Positions 1 through 8,044 are shown, counted from the stretch's first letter. The stretch is 64,000 bases of DNA from Duganella sp. 1411 (GCF_017833525.1 NZ_JAFICD010000008.1:124001-188000); one strand, 5' to 3'. The notes: a model not told the origin generated them from the letters alone. Made by a program: numbers and translations.

Positions 1-1248
1 GAACGGCTCGACAGTCTGGACGGCCTCGACGGCAACGCCCCGGTGCTGCTGCCGACGCCGTCGCTGATCCCGGCCGCCGACCATCATTTGTGGCTGACGA
101 CCACCACCGGGGTGTTCCGCTTCGATCCCGCCCGCAGGCCGGCGCCGCAGCCGGCGCCGCCCGTGCTGATCCGCGCCATCGGCGCGCCGGGCCGCCCGCG
201 CCCGGCCGTGGCGGGCGTGCGCCTGGCGCCCGGCACCGGCACGCTGCAGGTCGACTACACGGCGCTGGCGCTGGCCATGCCGGAGCGGGTACGCTTCCGC
301 TACCGGCTGGCCGGCGTCGACCGCGACTGGCAGGATGCCGGCGCACGGCGCACCGCCTACTACAGCAACGTCGGACCGGGCGACTACCGCTTCGAGGTGA
401 TGGCCTCCAATTACGACGGCCAGTGGCCGCGCGAGCCCGGCACGCTGGAGTTCAGCATCGCGCCCACCGCGACCGAGACCTGGTGGTTCAAAAGCCTGTG
501 CGCGCTGGCGCTGCTGACGGCCGGCTGGCTGCTGTACCGCTGGCGCACGCGCCAGCTCGCGCTGCGCCTGGCCGGGCGGCTGGAGGAGCGCCTCTTCGAA
601 CGCGAGCGCATCGCCCGCGAGTTGCACGACACGCTGCTGCAATCGGTGCAGGGATTGATCCTGCACGTGCACGCGGCGGCGACGCGGCTGCCGCCGCCGG
701 AGCCGGCGCGGCTGCTGATCGAGCAAGCGCTGCTGCGCGCCGACGACGTGCTGCACGAGGGCCGCGAGCGGGTGCGCGACCTGCGCTGCCACGACACCGG
801 CCCGCGCGGACTGGCCGAGGCGCTGGCGGCGGCGGGCGCCCATTCGCAGCCGCCGGACGCCCCGGCGCCGCGCCTGCTCGTGACGGGCAAGGCGCGCGCG
901 CTGCATCCCATCGTGCAGGAGGAAGTGGTGGCGATCGCCGGCGAGGCCATCGCCAACGCCCACCGGCACGCCGCCGCCGGGCGCATCGATGTGCAATTGG
1001 ATTACAGCGCGGCGGAATTGCGTCTGCGCGTCATCGACGACGGCGTCGGCATCGCGCCGGAGGTGATGGCGGCCGGCGGCCGGCAGCAGCACTGGGGCTT
1101 TTCGGGCATGCGGGAACGGGCCGAACGGATCCAGGCCAGGCTGGACTTGCGCAGCCAGGTCGGCATGGGCACCGAATGGCAACTGACGCTGGACGGTGGA
1201 TTGGCCTATCGGACCGTGCGGCGGCGTTCCTGGTTCGGCGCCGACTAG
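1..1248 (+). CDS. Two-component sensor histidine kinase, 5' end outside window
   Basis: The reading frame is open from base 1, so the N-terminus (probably a beta-propeller sensor) lies upstream of the window. Visible parts in order are the end of the propeller, a Y_Y_Y-type immunoglobulin-like domain (about bases 240-460), one membrane segment around WWFKSLCALALLTAGWLL, a HisKA_3 dimerisation helix with ERIARELHDTLLQSVQGL (the His of ELHD is the expected phosphoacceptor), and a HATPase_c domain with the N box EAIANAHRHA and the G1 box IDDGVGIAPE. This is the NarX/LytS-like kinase class that usually pairs with a LuxR-type response regulator; none is visible here. It converges on the GH43/MFS operon with a 7-base gap, so a role in sensing plant polysaccharide fragments is plausible but is inferred from position only. 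Confidence 0.88.
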   Translation, partial: ERLDSLDGLDGNAPVLLPTPSLIPAADHHLWLTTTTGVFRFDPARRPAPQPAPPVLIRAIGAPGRPRPAVAGVRLAPGTGTLQVDYTALALAMPERVRFRYRLAGVDRDWQDAGARRTAYYSNVGPGDYRFEVMASNYDGQWPREPGTLEFSIAPTATETWWFKSLCALALLTAGWLLYRWRTRQLALRLAGRLEERLFERERIARELHDTLLQSVQGLILHVHAAATRLPPPEPARLLIEQALLRADDVLHEGRERVRDLRCHDTGPRGLAEALAAAGAHSQPPDAPAPRLLVTGKARALHPIVQEEVVAIAGEAIANAHRHAAAGRIDVQLDYSAAELRLRVIDDGVGIAPEVMAAGGRQQHWGFSGMRERAERIQARLDLRSQVGMGTEWQLTLDGGLAYRTVRRRSWFGAD

Positions 1249-1255
1249 CGCGCCA

Positions 1256-2905
1256 TCAGTCCGGCGGCGTTTGCTTCGGATCGACGCGATACGGCCGCTC
1301 GCGGTAGTCGAAATAGTCGAAGTCCGCGTGCAGGCCGCTGCCGGCCATGTCCTGGCACGCCATGCCGACAAAGGCGCCGGTGAAGTTGGGCTGCCCGGGC
1401 GCGTTGGCCTCGTCCGACAGGATGCTGGCGTCGAACTGCTGCGCCAGCCACTGCCAGTCGTTGTCGCCGGCGGTCCGATAGCCGAAGTACAGCCGCTCCT
1501 CGTCCACCTCCACTCGCAGTTCCACCGGCGCGCCCGGCGCCAGCGCGATCGGCGCCGTGAAGGTGTCCGTCTGCACATGGTTGGGCAGGCTGCTCATCAC
1601 GCGCAAATGCTTGCCGACCACCTCGTCATGCGTGATGTACAGGTAATGGAACTTGGCGCCGCCGTAATAGCAGACCAGCCCGGCCTGCTGCTGGTAATGC
1701 TCCGGCTCGAAGTCGACCAGCGTCGAGGCGCTGTAGCAATGCGCCTGCTGGCGCCGCGCCACCAGCGCCTGGCGGAACTGGCTGCCCAGGCTTTCGCGCC
1801 CGTACAGGCGCAGATGGCCGGGCCGCGCCGTCAGGCTGAACAGCTCCTCCGGCCACGGCGAGCGCAGCCACTGGAAGGCCGGCGGCAGTTGCGCCGTATC
1901 GAAGTCCTCGCGCGCCGGCTCGGCGGGCCAACGGTGCTCCGGCAAGCCGGGCGCGGCCGCCTGCGACTGCGGCGCGCCGCTGCCGTCGACGGTGCGCAGC
2001 CAGCCGTCCTCGCCCCACGTCATCGGCTGGATGGCCGTCTCGCGCCCCAGCGTGCACGTGCCGCGATTGCGCAGCGGCCGTCCGCACAGATACACCATGT
2101 AGGTCTGGCCGTCCTGGGTCTCCACCAGATCGGCGTGGCCGGCGCGCTGCAGCCCGGCATCGGGCCGGTTGCGCGAGCTGAGGATGGTCTGGTCGGGATG
2201 CAACTCGTACGGACCGTGCAGCTCGCGCGACCGCGCCATCGTCACGCCATGGTTCCAGCCGGTGCCGCCCTCGGCGGTGAGCAGGTAATAATAACCGTCG
2301 CGTTTATACAGGTGCGGCGCCTCGGTCAGGCCGTGCGCCGTGCCTTTGAAGATATTCTCGCGGCGGCCGATCAGGCGCCCTTCCTGCGGCGAATACTCCT
2401 GCGCCACGATGCCGGCGAAACGGTTGCCGCCCGGCCGATGGTCCCACAGCTGGTTCAGCAGATACTTGCGGCCGTCGTCGTCGTGGAACAGCGACGGATC
2501 GAAACCGCTGCTGTTGAGATGCACGGGATCGGACCACGGGCCGTCGATGGCCGGGCTGGTCACCAGATAGTTGTGGAAGTCGCGCAACGAGGCGCTGCCG
2601 GCGGCGCCGCCGGTGGAGGTGCGGCCGTAGCGCTTGACGTCGGTGTAGATCAGCCAGAACAAGCCGTCCGCGTACGTCAGGCACGGCGCCCACACGCCGC
2701 AGGAATCGGGCGCGCCCAGCATGTTGAGCTGGCTGGCGCGCGTCAGCGGGCGGCACAGCAAACGCCAGTTGACCAGGTCGCGCGAATGGTGGATCTGCAC
2801 GCCCGGATACCACTCGAAGGTGGACGTGGCGATGTAGTAATCGTCCCCCACGCGCACGATGGAGGGATCGGGATTGAAGCCGGGCAGGATGGGATTTTGG
2901 ATCAT
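1256..2905 (-). CDS. GH43 family glycoside hydrolase, probable beta-xylosidase
   Basis: A 549-residue protein of the xylan 1,4-beta-xylosidase type: an N-terminal five-bladed GH43 propeller followed by a C-terminal beta-sandwich (about residues 330-549), the usual two-domain length. Candidate catalytic residues are the base Asp13 in GFNPDPS, Asp136 in GFDPSLFHDDDG (pKa modulator), and the acid Glu195 in LTEAPHLY. There is no signal peptide, so it likely cleaves imported xylo-oligosaccharides in the cytoplasm; alpha-L-arabinofuranosidase activity cannot be excluded. Its ATG overlaps the TGA of the upstream transporter (ATGA), giving translational coupling in a two-gene operon. Family assignment is firm, exact substrate less so. 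Confidence 0.93.
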   Translation of the reverse strand: MIQNPILPGFNPDPSIVRVGDDYYIATSTFEWYPGVQIHHSRDLVNWRLLCRPLTRASQLNMLGAPDSCGVWAPCLTYADGLFWLIYTDVKRYGRTSTGGAAGSASLRDFHNYLVTSPAIDGPWSDPVHLNSSGFDPSLFHDDDGRKYLLNQLWDHRPGGNRFAGIVAQEYSPQEGRLIGRRENIFKGTAHGLTEAPHLYKRDGYYYLLTAEGGTGWNHGVTMARSRELHGPYELHPDQTILSSRNRPDAGLQRAGHADLVETQDGQTYMVYLCGRPLRNRGTCTLGRETAIQPMTWGEDGWLRTVDGSGAPQSQAAAPGLPEHRWPAEPAREDFDTAQLPPAFQWLRSPWPEELFSLTARPGHLRLYGRESLGSQFRQALVARRQQAHCYSASTLVDFEPEHYQQQAGLVCYYGGAKFHYLYITHDEVVGKHLRVMSSLPNHVQTDTFTAPIALAPGAPVELRVEVDEERLYFGYRTAGDNDWQWLAQQFDASILSDEANAPGQPNFTGAFVGMACQDMAGSGLHADFDYFDYRERPYRVDPKQTPPD

Positions 2906-4185
2906 GCTGGTTTGACGATGAGGGGTTCTTGTTTTACCGCCGCCGGTTCACGCACCAGCGTCCACAACAGCACGGCGGCCACGAGGTCGAGCACCGCCAG
3001 GCTGACAAAAAACGGCGTGTAGCCGACGCTGGCCATCAGGCCGCCGATCAGCAGCGAAAAGATCAGCAGGCCCAGGTTGCCGAAGGTGCCGCACATGCCG
3101 GCCACGGTGGCCACCTCGTTGCGCCGGAACAGGTCCGACGACATCGTGATGACGGTCACCGACAAGGTCTGGTGCGCAAAGCCGGCCAGGCTCAGCAAGG
3201 CGATCGCCGCGTACGGGCTGTCGACGAAGCCGACGAACGCCACGCCCATCATCATGCAGGCGCCCAAGGTGAACGCGCCGCGCCGGGCGTTGATCAGGCG
3301 CACGCCGCGTTTTTGCAGCGCCAGCACCACCAGCGGCCCGAACATGCAGCCGAGGTCGGCCGCCAGGAACGGCAGCCAGGCGAACATCGCGATCTGCGCC
3401 AGATCGAAATGGCGCACCGTGGTCAGATACAGCGGCACCCAGAACGACAGCGTGCCCCAGGCCGGGTCGGCCAGAAAACGCGGCAGCGCGATGCCCCAAA
3501 AATTGCGCATCTTCAGGATGCTGACGATGGAGGGACGCTTGCCGTCGCCGTCCAGATGGCGCTCCTGGCCGGCGGCGATGTGCTGGCGCTCGGCCTCCGA
3601 CAGGCGGCGGTGGCGCGCGGGCGCGTCGTACAGCAGCAGCCAGCCCGCCACCCATATCAAGCCCAGCGCGCCGGTGATCACGAACGCCGACTGCCAGTTG
3701 TAATGCAAGATCGCCCACACCACCAGCGGCGGCGCCAGCATGGAGCCGAACGACGCGCCGATGTTAAAGATGCCGCCGGCCAGCCCCCGCTCCCGCGCCG
3801 GGAACCATTCGGACACGGCCTTCATGCCGGCGGGATTGGACGACCCCTCCGCCAGTCCCAGCAGCGCGCGCAGGGCGGCCAGCGTCTGCCAATTGGTGGC
3901 CATGCCGTGCGCCATGCAGATGACCGACCAGGCCGCCGCGAACATCGCGAAACCGTATTTCAGGCCGATCACATCGAGGATATAGCCGCACAGCGGCTGC
4001 AGCATGATCGCACCCTGGAACGCGGCGGTGATGTACGAGTACTCCTTGGTGCCGATGTGCAGCTCGGTGAGCAAGGTGGGCGCCGCCACCGCCAGCGTGC
4101 TGCGCGTCAGATAGTTGATGACCGCCCCCAGCATGATCAAACCGATCATCCACCAGCGTAATCCTTTGATCTTGGAGACAGACAT
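2902..4185 (-). CDS. MFS transporter, ACS family (hexuronate/sugar-acid type)
   Basis: A 427-residue major facilitator with about 12 hydrophobic segments. The N-terminus (RWWMIGLIMLGAVINYLTRSTLAVAAPTL) and the conserved stretch around ALLGLAEGSSNPAGMKAVSEWF are typical of the anion:cation symporter family that includes ExuT and related hexuronate transporters. It is the first gene of the operon with the GH43 xylosidase, so the likely substrate is a plant-derived sugar acid or oligosaccharide such as an aldouronate, which is inference. A palindromic operator lies 25-40 bases upstream of the start codon. I do not assign exuT because the ACS family also carries other acids. Confidence 0.9.
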   Translation of the reverse strand: MSVSKIKGLRWWMIGLIMLGAVINYLTRSTLAVAAPTLLTELHIGTKEYSYITAAFQGAIMLQPLCGYILDVIGLKYGFAMFAAAWSVICMAHGMATNWQTLAALRALLGLAEGSSNPAGMKAVSEWFPARERGLAGGIFNIGASFGSMLAPPLVVWAILHYNWQSAFVITGALGLIWVAGWLLLYDAPARHRRLSEAERQHIAAGQERHLDGDGKRPSIVSILKMRNFWGIALPRFLADPAWGTLSFWVPLYLTTVRHFDLAQIAMFAWLPFLAADLGCMFGPLVVLALQKRGVRLINARRGAFTLGACMMMGVAFVGFVDSPYAAIALLSLAGFAHQTLSVTVITMSSDLFRRNEVATVAGMCGTFGNLGLLIFSLLIGGLMASVGYTPFFVSLAVLDLVAAVLLWTLVREPAAVKQEPLIVKPA

Positions 4186-4209
4186 GTTTGCGCAATCATT
4201 CAGGGCGGG

Positions 4210-4225
4210 ATGGCAACATTACCAT
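4210..4225. promoter_or_regulatory. Palindromic operator upstream of the MFS-GH43 operon
   Basis: ATGGCAACATTACCAT is a 16-base near-perfect dyad (ATGG-AA--TT-CCAT) located 25 bases before the MFS start codon. The form resembles GntR- or LacI-family operators of sugar-acid catabolic genes. No cognate regulator gene is in the window. Confidence 0.5.
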
Positions 4226-4302
4226 AGTTCCAGTGAAAAATGATAGCGCAATCTTCGATCCGAACGACCCGCGCAATAGTGAACGTAAGCGTCATCTAAA
4301 TC

Positions 4303-4334
4303 ACGTAGGGCGGATTAGCGCAGCGTAATCCGCC
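4303..4334 (+). repeat. Palindromic repeat family A, 32-base form
   Basis: Imperfect palindrome ACGTAGGGCGGATTA...TAATCCGCC in the 324-base gap between the MFS gene and the PEP-CTERM gene. It recurs near-identically at seven other intergenic places in the window. The flank after it (TGAGCCG.CGGCGGC) also recurs in the compound copy at 30.5 kb. The rest of the gap holds AT-rich promoter-like DNA for the downstream gene. Confidence 0.85.
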
Positions 4335-4509
4335 ATCTGTGAGCCGCCGGCGGCACATGGCGCAGCCCAAGCGAACTGAACTAATTATGCTTTGTATCAA
4401 TTTTGCACAGAAGCTATCAACTTACCCCCCGCACGACTGAAATTGTATTGGTAATTCCTGAATGCAATTATTACAATGACTTTCCTCTCACTTTCAGTGG
4501 ATTACAAAC

Positions 4510-5232
4510 ATGGCTAATTTCAACCCGACCACGGTCGCGCTGGCACTCTCCCTCGCCGGCGCGGTGTCCATCGCCCAAGCCAAGCCGGTAAGCTACACTT
4601 TTACCGCCGAGGTGAACTCGCTAGTCGCCACCACCGATGACGGCGGCTTTCACGATGTCGATTACGCCGAGTTAGCCGGGCGCCACATCGCGCGCGGGGA
4701 GAAATTAGTCGGCACGATCACCTACGACGCCGCCAACGCCCAGTTCCTGCAGGACAGCGATCCCTCCACTCCTGGAACCTCCTACGACTATCGCCTGCCC
4801 ACCTTCAAACTGGAATACAAATTGGCGACAGGCGGCTTCAGTTACGCCAGCGCCGATCCTGGCTTCGCGTCGGTCGTCAACGCCACGCCCAGCGATTCGC
4901 TGCTCTTCCAGAGCTTTATGATGGCCCAGGACCACGGCGTGGACCTGCGCAGTAGCGCCTCGTTCGGCCTTGGCGACTTGAATGGCAAGTTGCTGAACTC
5001 CGCCGCGATGCCTGCCTCCATCAACACCTTATTCCCAGGACTGTTGGCGCAATCCGGCTTCGGCGGCGGTCTGTCCACGCTCGATGGCGCGGAGTTCTTC
5101 TCATTTGGCGCACAACTGATGTCCTTGTCCCCAGCGGCGTCCCCATCGGCCGTCCCTGAACCGGGTACTTATATGATGATGTTTGCCGGCCTCGGCGCGG
5201 TGGGCTTCGCCGCGCGCCGCAAGCGTTCGTAA
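4510..5232 (+). CDS. PEP-CTERM sorting domain protein
   Basis: A 240-residue exported protein. It has an N-terminal signal peptide (cleavage expected after SIAQA) and a textbook PEP-CTERM tail: VPEPGT, a hydrophobic helix MMMFAGLGAVGFAA, then the basic end RRKRS. Such proteins are processed by EpsH/exosortase systems and delivered to the cell surface or exopolysaccharide matrix; no exosortase is in this window. The central region (about residues 25-205) is not a family I recognise. Its TAA overlaps by one base the ATG of the next frame, so translational coupling with the downstream hydrolase is possible. Confidence 0.9.
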   Translation: MANFNPTTVALALSLAGAVSIAQAKPVSYTFTAEVNSLVATTDDGGFHDVDYAELAGRHIARGEKLVGTITYDAANAQFLQDSDPSTPGTSYDYRLPTFKLEYKLATGGFSYASADPGFASVVNATPSDSLLFQSFMMAQDHGVDLRSSASFGLGDLNGKLLNSAAMPASINTLFPGLLAQSGFGGGLSTLDGAEFFSFGAQLMSLSPAASPSAVPEPGTYMMMFAGLGAVGFAARRKRS

Positions 5233-6032
5233 TGGTAGTGCCTGAGCGTACGATGAAGGCAATCCGGTGGGTGGCGGCATGGATGTTGATGATGTGCAGC
5301 CTTGTGGCGCACGCGGACGGGCAGACCTTCAAGGTGGCCACCCGGCCGGGCGTTGAAACCAGCGTCTACTGGGAAGCGCGGGAGGACGCCAAAGCAACGG
5401 TGTTCCTGTTCACCGGAGGGAATGGCGGCTACGGCAAAGTGGTCGACGGCAAGCCGAGCAGCCGCAACTTCCTGGCGCGCAGCGTGGCGCTGTTTTTGGC
5501 CGACGGCTTCAACGTCGCCATCTTCGGGCTGCCCAGCGACACCCCGGCGCTCGACTACAGCGACCGGGTCGACGAAAAGCATCTTACCGACGTGCGCGCG
5601 GCGTTGGAATTCGTGCGCACCAAGAGCGCGGCGCCGATCTGGCTGGTGGGCACCAGCCGCGGCACCATCTCGGCCACCTATGTCGCGATCGGCAGCACGG
5701 GTGACGCCGGCATCGCCGGCCTGGTGCTGACCTCCAGCGTGACGGCGTTCAAAAAACGGGGCGCGGTGCCGGCGCAGAACTTGGCCGCGCTCAAGCTGCC
5801 GGTGCTGGTGGTGCACCACGCCAGCGACGCCTGCCCGATCTGCCAGCCGCACGAGATGGACTGGATCATGAAGGGGCTGAAAAACGCGCCGGTCAAGAAA
5901 CTGGTGATGGTCACCGGCGGGGGCAACCCCAGCGGGGATGTGTGCGAGGCCATGCACTATCACGGCTTTATCGGGCAGGAGAAAGAGGTGGTGGATTTGA
6001 TGGCGGAGTGGATGAAAAACCCGGTGAATTGA
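5232..6032 (+). CDS. Exported alpha/beta hydrolase
   Basis: The first ATG overlaps the PEP-CTERM stop; a second in-frame ATG at 5253 begins a clear signal peptide (MKAIRWVAAWMLMMCSLVAHA), so 5253 may be the true start. The mature protein is a small alpha/beta hydrolase with nucleophile elbow GTSRG (Ser, G-x-S-x-G), a cysteine pair in SDACPICQPHE, and a C-terminal His candidate in EAMHYHGF. Substrate is unknown; periplasmic esterase-like activity is inferred from fold only. The last 60 or so residues are duplicated as a fragment near 7.35-7.55 kb. Confidence 0.85.
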   Translation: MVVPERTMKAIRWVAAWMLMMCSLVAHADGQTFKVATRPGVETSVYWEAREDAKATVFLFTGGNGGYGKVVDGKPSSRNFLARSVALFLADGFNVAIFGLPSDTPALDYSDRVDEKHLTDVRAALEFVRTKSAAPIWLVGTSRGTISATYVAIGSTGDAGIAGLVLTSSVTAFKKRGAVPAQNLAALKLPVLVVHHASDACPICQPHEMDWIMKGLKNAPVKKLVMVTGGGNPSGDVCEAMHYHGFIGQEKEVVDLMAEWMKNPVN

Positions 6033-6079
6033 CGTCCAGGCCTAACCCCATGCCATCACCTTAAGAGCCCATCTAAACC

Positions 6080-6111
6080 ACGTAGGGCGGATTAGCGAAG
6101 CGTAATCCGCC
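6080..6111 (+). repeat. Palindromic repeat family A, 32-base form
   Basis: Second copy of the ACGTAGGGCGGATTA...TAATCCGCC palindrome, differing from the 4303 copy by a single A in the centre. It lies 48 bases after the hydrolase stop codon. The remaining bases up to 6335 show no gene. Confidence 0.85.
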
Positions 6112-6335
6112 AAGCTCCGTCGGCGGCTCAGAGCGGATCACGACGGTCCGCCGAGCCCTTACGTTACATGATTAGCGTCGAGATACTGTCTTATGACCCT
6201 TCAATAACTTCGCTTTAAGCAACAGGAACCAGAACCGCCAGTTTCCGACCCAGATTGCCGCAAAGGCCACGGCCCTATGACGCCGCTCACATTGATCGAG
6301 GACTGGTCCGATTGACAACGATAGTGAACCGTCCG

Positions 6336-6692
6336 ATGATCGTCAACATGGACTCCGTCACCCAAGAAGTGCTCGACGCTCGCCTCGAAACCATCGAAAC
6401 CAGAATGGATGGTCGTATCGCGACCTTGGAAGTGAAGATTGACGGAAAGTGCGCCGGGGTCGATGCCAAGTTTGCCGAGTTGCGCAAAGACATGCACAAG
6501 GGCTTCGCGGACATGACCAAGTGGATTGTAGGCACGGTGATCGGCGTCGCTGCGGTCACCATCACCATCATGACCTTCGTGCTCAACAATGTAGGACCGA
6601 AGTCAGCCGCAACACCGGCGGCGCAGCCAGCACCTATCATCGTCTACGCGCCGCCCGCGCCAGCATCGGTTGCGCCTCAACCCAAGCCTTAA
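6336..6692 (+). CDS. Small coiled-coil, single-TM protein with Pro-rich tail
   Basis: About 118 residues from ATG 6336 (an in-frame ATG at 6348 is an alternative; the open frame extends upstream to 6255 without a convincing start). The N-terminal half is a charged amphipathic coiled coil (EVLDARLETIETRMDGRIAT, then KFAELRKDMHKGF), followed by one membrane helix (WIVGTVIGVAAVTITIMTFVL) and an Ala/Pro-rich tail ending QPKP. Similar small coiled-coil/TM proteins are common in proteobacteria and prophages without a known role. It stands alone between a family A repeat and the hicAB remnant. Confidence 0.6.
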   Translation: MIVNMDSVTQEVLDARLETIETRMDGRIATLEVKIDGKCAGVDAKFAELRKDMHKGFADMTKWIVGTVIGVAAVTITIMTFVLNNVGPKSAATPAAQPAPIIVYAPPAPASVAPQPKP

Positions 6693-6787
6693 ACGAGCCC
6701 GCCCGGCGCAGTCTTTTTTGCCCGCCGCAGACATTTACTGGCGGCGGATGGACAGCGACATCAGGATACGCAGGTGCGAAGAATAAG

Positions 6788-6828
6788 CAAAAATGTTTAT
6801 ATTTATCTTGTAAGTATAAGCATTTTTG
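6788..6828. promoter_or_regulatory. Inverted repeat upstream of hicA-hicB, probable operator
   Basis: CAAAAATGTTTATA and TATAAGCATTTTTG are 14-base arms (13 of 14 complementary) separated by 13 bases, in an AT-rich patch 38 bases before the hicA remnant start. The position fits autoregulation by HicB, whose C-terminal helix-turn-helix normally binds its own promoter. Confidence 0.55.
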
Positions 6829-6865
6829 TTTACCCTCATCACATCGAACAACGAAAGGAGGTGTG

Positions 6866-6922
6866 GTGAAACAGAGTGAGTTTGTAAGGTGGCTGCGGCA
6901 GCAAGGGGCGCGGAAACTATGA
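6866..6922 (+). pseudogene. hicA: hicA toxin remnant (18 codons)
   Basis: A strong ribosome binding site (AAAGGAGG at 6854-6861) precedes a GTG start encoding MKQSEFVRWLRQQGARKL and then a stop. The first 14 residues match the start of HicA mRNA interferases (E. coli HicA begins MKQSEFRRWLESQG). The rest of the roughly 58-residue toxin, including the catalytic His region, is absent. The stop overlaps the hicB start as ATGA, exactly as in an intact hicAB operon, so an internal deletion appears to have removed the toxin core while keeping the coupling signals. Confidence 0.75.
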
Positions 6923-7332
6923 AATATCCATCTACCTTTACACCCGAAACCGGCGGCTTCGTCGTCACCTTCCGCGATATCCCGGAGGCGATCACGCAGG
7001 GAGATACCGAACAGGAAGCGCTCGACATGGCGCGCGACGCACTGATCACCGCGATGGATTTCTACTTTGAGGATCGTCGGCCAGTGCCGGCGCCGTCGAA
7101 AGCGAAGCCGGGCGAGCGCATGATCAGCTTGCCGATCAACCTGTCCGCAAAGGTCCTGCTGCTCAACGAGATGTTGTCGCAGAAGGTCATCCCTGCCGAG
7201 CTGGCGCGCCGCATGGGCGTTAAGCCGCAGGAAGTGACGCGTATTCTCGACCTGGGCCACTCGACCAAGATCGACACCGTGGCGGCCGCTCTGTCGGCGC
7301 TGGGGCGTGAGCTGTGCCTGTCGCTGGCCTGA
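6919..7332 (+). CDS. hicB: HicB family antitoxin (orphan)
   Basis: A 137-residue protein from ATG 6919: MKYPSTFTPETGGFVVTFRDIPEAITQGDT begins the HicB partial RNase-H-like domain, followed by DMARDALITAMDFYFED, a linker, and a C-terminal helix-turn-helix (PAELARRMGVKPQEVTRILD, then ATKID-like STKIDTVAAALSALG). Length and layout match the E. coli type of HicB. The partner toxin is truncated to 18 codons, so this gene may act only as a DNA-binding autoregulator or as an anti-toxin against other HicA proteins. The operator-like inverted repeat at 6788-6828 supports autoregulation. Confidence 0.88.
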   Translation: MKYPSTFTPETGGFVVTFRDIPEAITQGDTEQEALDMARDALITAMDFYFEDRRPVPAPSKAKPGERMISLPINLSAKVLLLNEMLSQKVIPAELARRMGVKPQEVTRILDLGHSTKIDTVAAALSALGRELCLSLA

Positions 7333-7347
7333 CCGTCACGGCTCGTC

Positions 7348-7587
7348 GTCGCCCTCAAGCTGCCGGTGCTGGTGGTGCACCACGCCAGCGACGCCTGCCC
7401 GTTGTGCCAGCAGCACGAGATGGAGTGGATCATGAAGGGGCTCAAAAGCGCACCGGTCAAGAAACTTGTGATAGTCATCGGCGGGGTCAATCCCAGCGGG
7501 GACGTGTACGAAGCCATGCACTATCACGGCTGTATCGGCCTGGATGTCGACGTGAGCTCAGAAACTTCTGGCAGAGCAGCGCAGTAA
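7348..7587 (+). pseudogene. Fragment duplicate of the alpha/beta hydrolase 3' end
   Basis: From about 7351 the DNA closely follows the 3' part of the hydrolase at 5.79-5.98 kb. The encoded residues VLVVHHASDACP, HEME/DWIMKGLK, APVKKLV and AMHYHG recur. The nucleophile half is missing and the C-terminus diverges after CIGLDVD, so the piece is a non-functional remnant. It begins 18 bases after the hicB stop, which means the hicAB segment is flanked by a complete and a partial copy of one gene. This fits insertion or recombination between hydrolase paralogues. Confidence 0.75.
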
Positions 7588-7791
7588 TCGATCCAAGCCT
7601 GCGTAAGCATCGTGCCTTTTGTCGAGCAGAAACGCAGCGGGGCGCAGGTCTGGCTGACAATCAGAGATTAATCAAGTGAAATAGTGTTGCCAGGAATTTT
7701 TTGCGCTCCGCGCTGCGCCTCCCGGCGCGCCACCGCTAACGCGGCGGCAGTCGGACGATTCGGAGCGGCACGCCCCTGCAGGGGCGAGGCC
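7588..7791. other. Intergenic stretch without recognised gene
   Basis: Between the hydrolase fragment and the tRNA-like remnant there is GC-rich DNA with several short dyads (for example CCCCTGCAGGGG at 7773-7784). I see no convincing coding frame. Confidence 0.4.
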
Positions 7792-7839
7792 TTCGAATCC
7801 CCCGCGCAGGGCCCGCAGGGGCCCTGCTTCTCTCCGCCA
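7792..7839 (+). other. Disrupted inverted copy of the tRNA-Ser 3' end
   Basis: The T-loop half TTCGAATCCCCC (7792-7803) and the 3' acceptor end TCTCTCCGCCA (7829-7839) of the neighbouring tRNA-Ser occur here in the opposite orientation, separated by a 25-base GC-rich insert. With the terminator between them, the two acceptor ends form an extended imperfect palindrome (about 7829-7905). Confidence 0.5.
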
Positions 7840-7851
7840 CGAAAGAAATGC

Positions 7852-7880
7852 AAAAAGGCCACCCGAGGGTGGCCTTTTTT
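7852..7880. terminator. Bidirectional intrinsic terminator of tRNA-Ser
   Basis: GGCCACCC / GGGTGGCC with a 2-base centre, flanked by five A on the left and six T on the right. On the minus strand it follows the tRNA-Ser 3' end by 14 bases. Confidence 0.8.
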
Positions 7881-7893
7881 ACATTTCTATTCT

Positions 7894-7984
7894 TGGCGGA
7901 GAGAGGGGGATTCGAACCCCCGATAGGCTATGAACCTATACACGCTTTCCAGGCGTGCGACTTCAACCACTCATCCACCTCTCC
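7894..7984 (-). tRNA. tRNA-Ser (anticodon GGA)
   Basis: 91 bases on the minus strand including the encoded CCA. The acceptor GGAGAGG pairs with TCTCTCC (one G-U). The anticodon loop is CTGGAAA, giving anticodon GGA. A long variable arm and the T arm GGGGGTTCGAATCCCCC are typical of class II serine tRNAs. Confidence 0.95.
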
Positions 7985-8015
7985 TGCATTCCTTCCCCTC
8001 TCGGAGAAGCCGCGA

Positions 8016-8044
8016 ATTATAACAAACATTCCCCATACCACCAA
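8016..8044 (-). promoter_or_regulatory. Probable promoter of tRNA-Ser
   Basis: On the minus strand TTGGTG and TATAAT are separated by 17 bases, with TATAAT 32 bases before the tRNA 5' end. Between this and base 8298 I see no gene, only pyrimidine- and C-rich DNA leading to the hybrid kinase. Confidence 0.55.
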
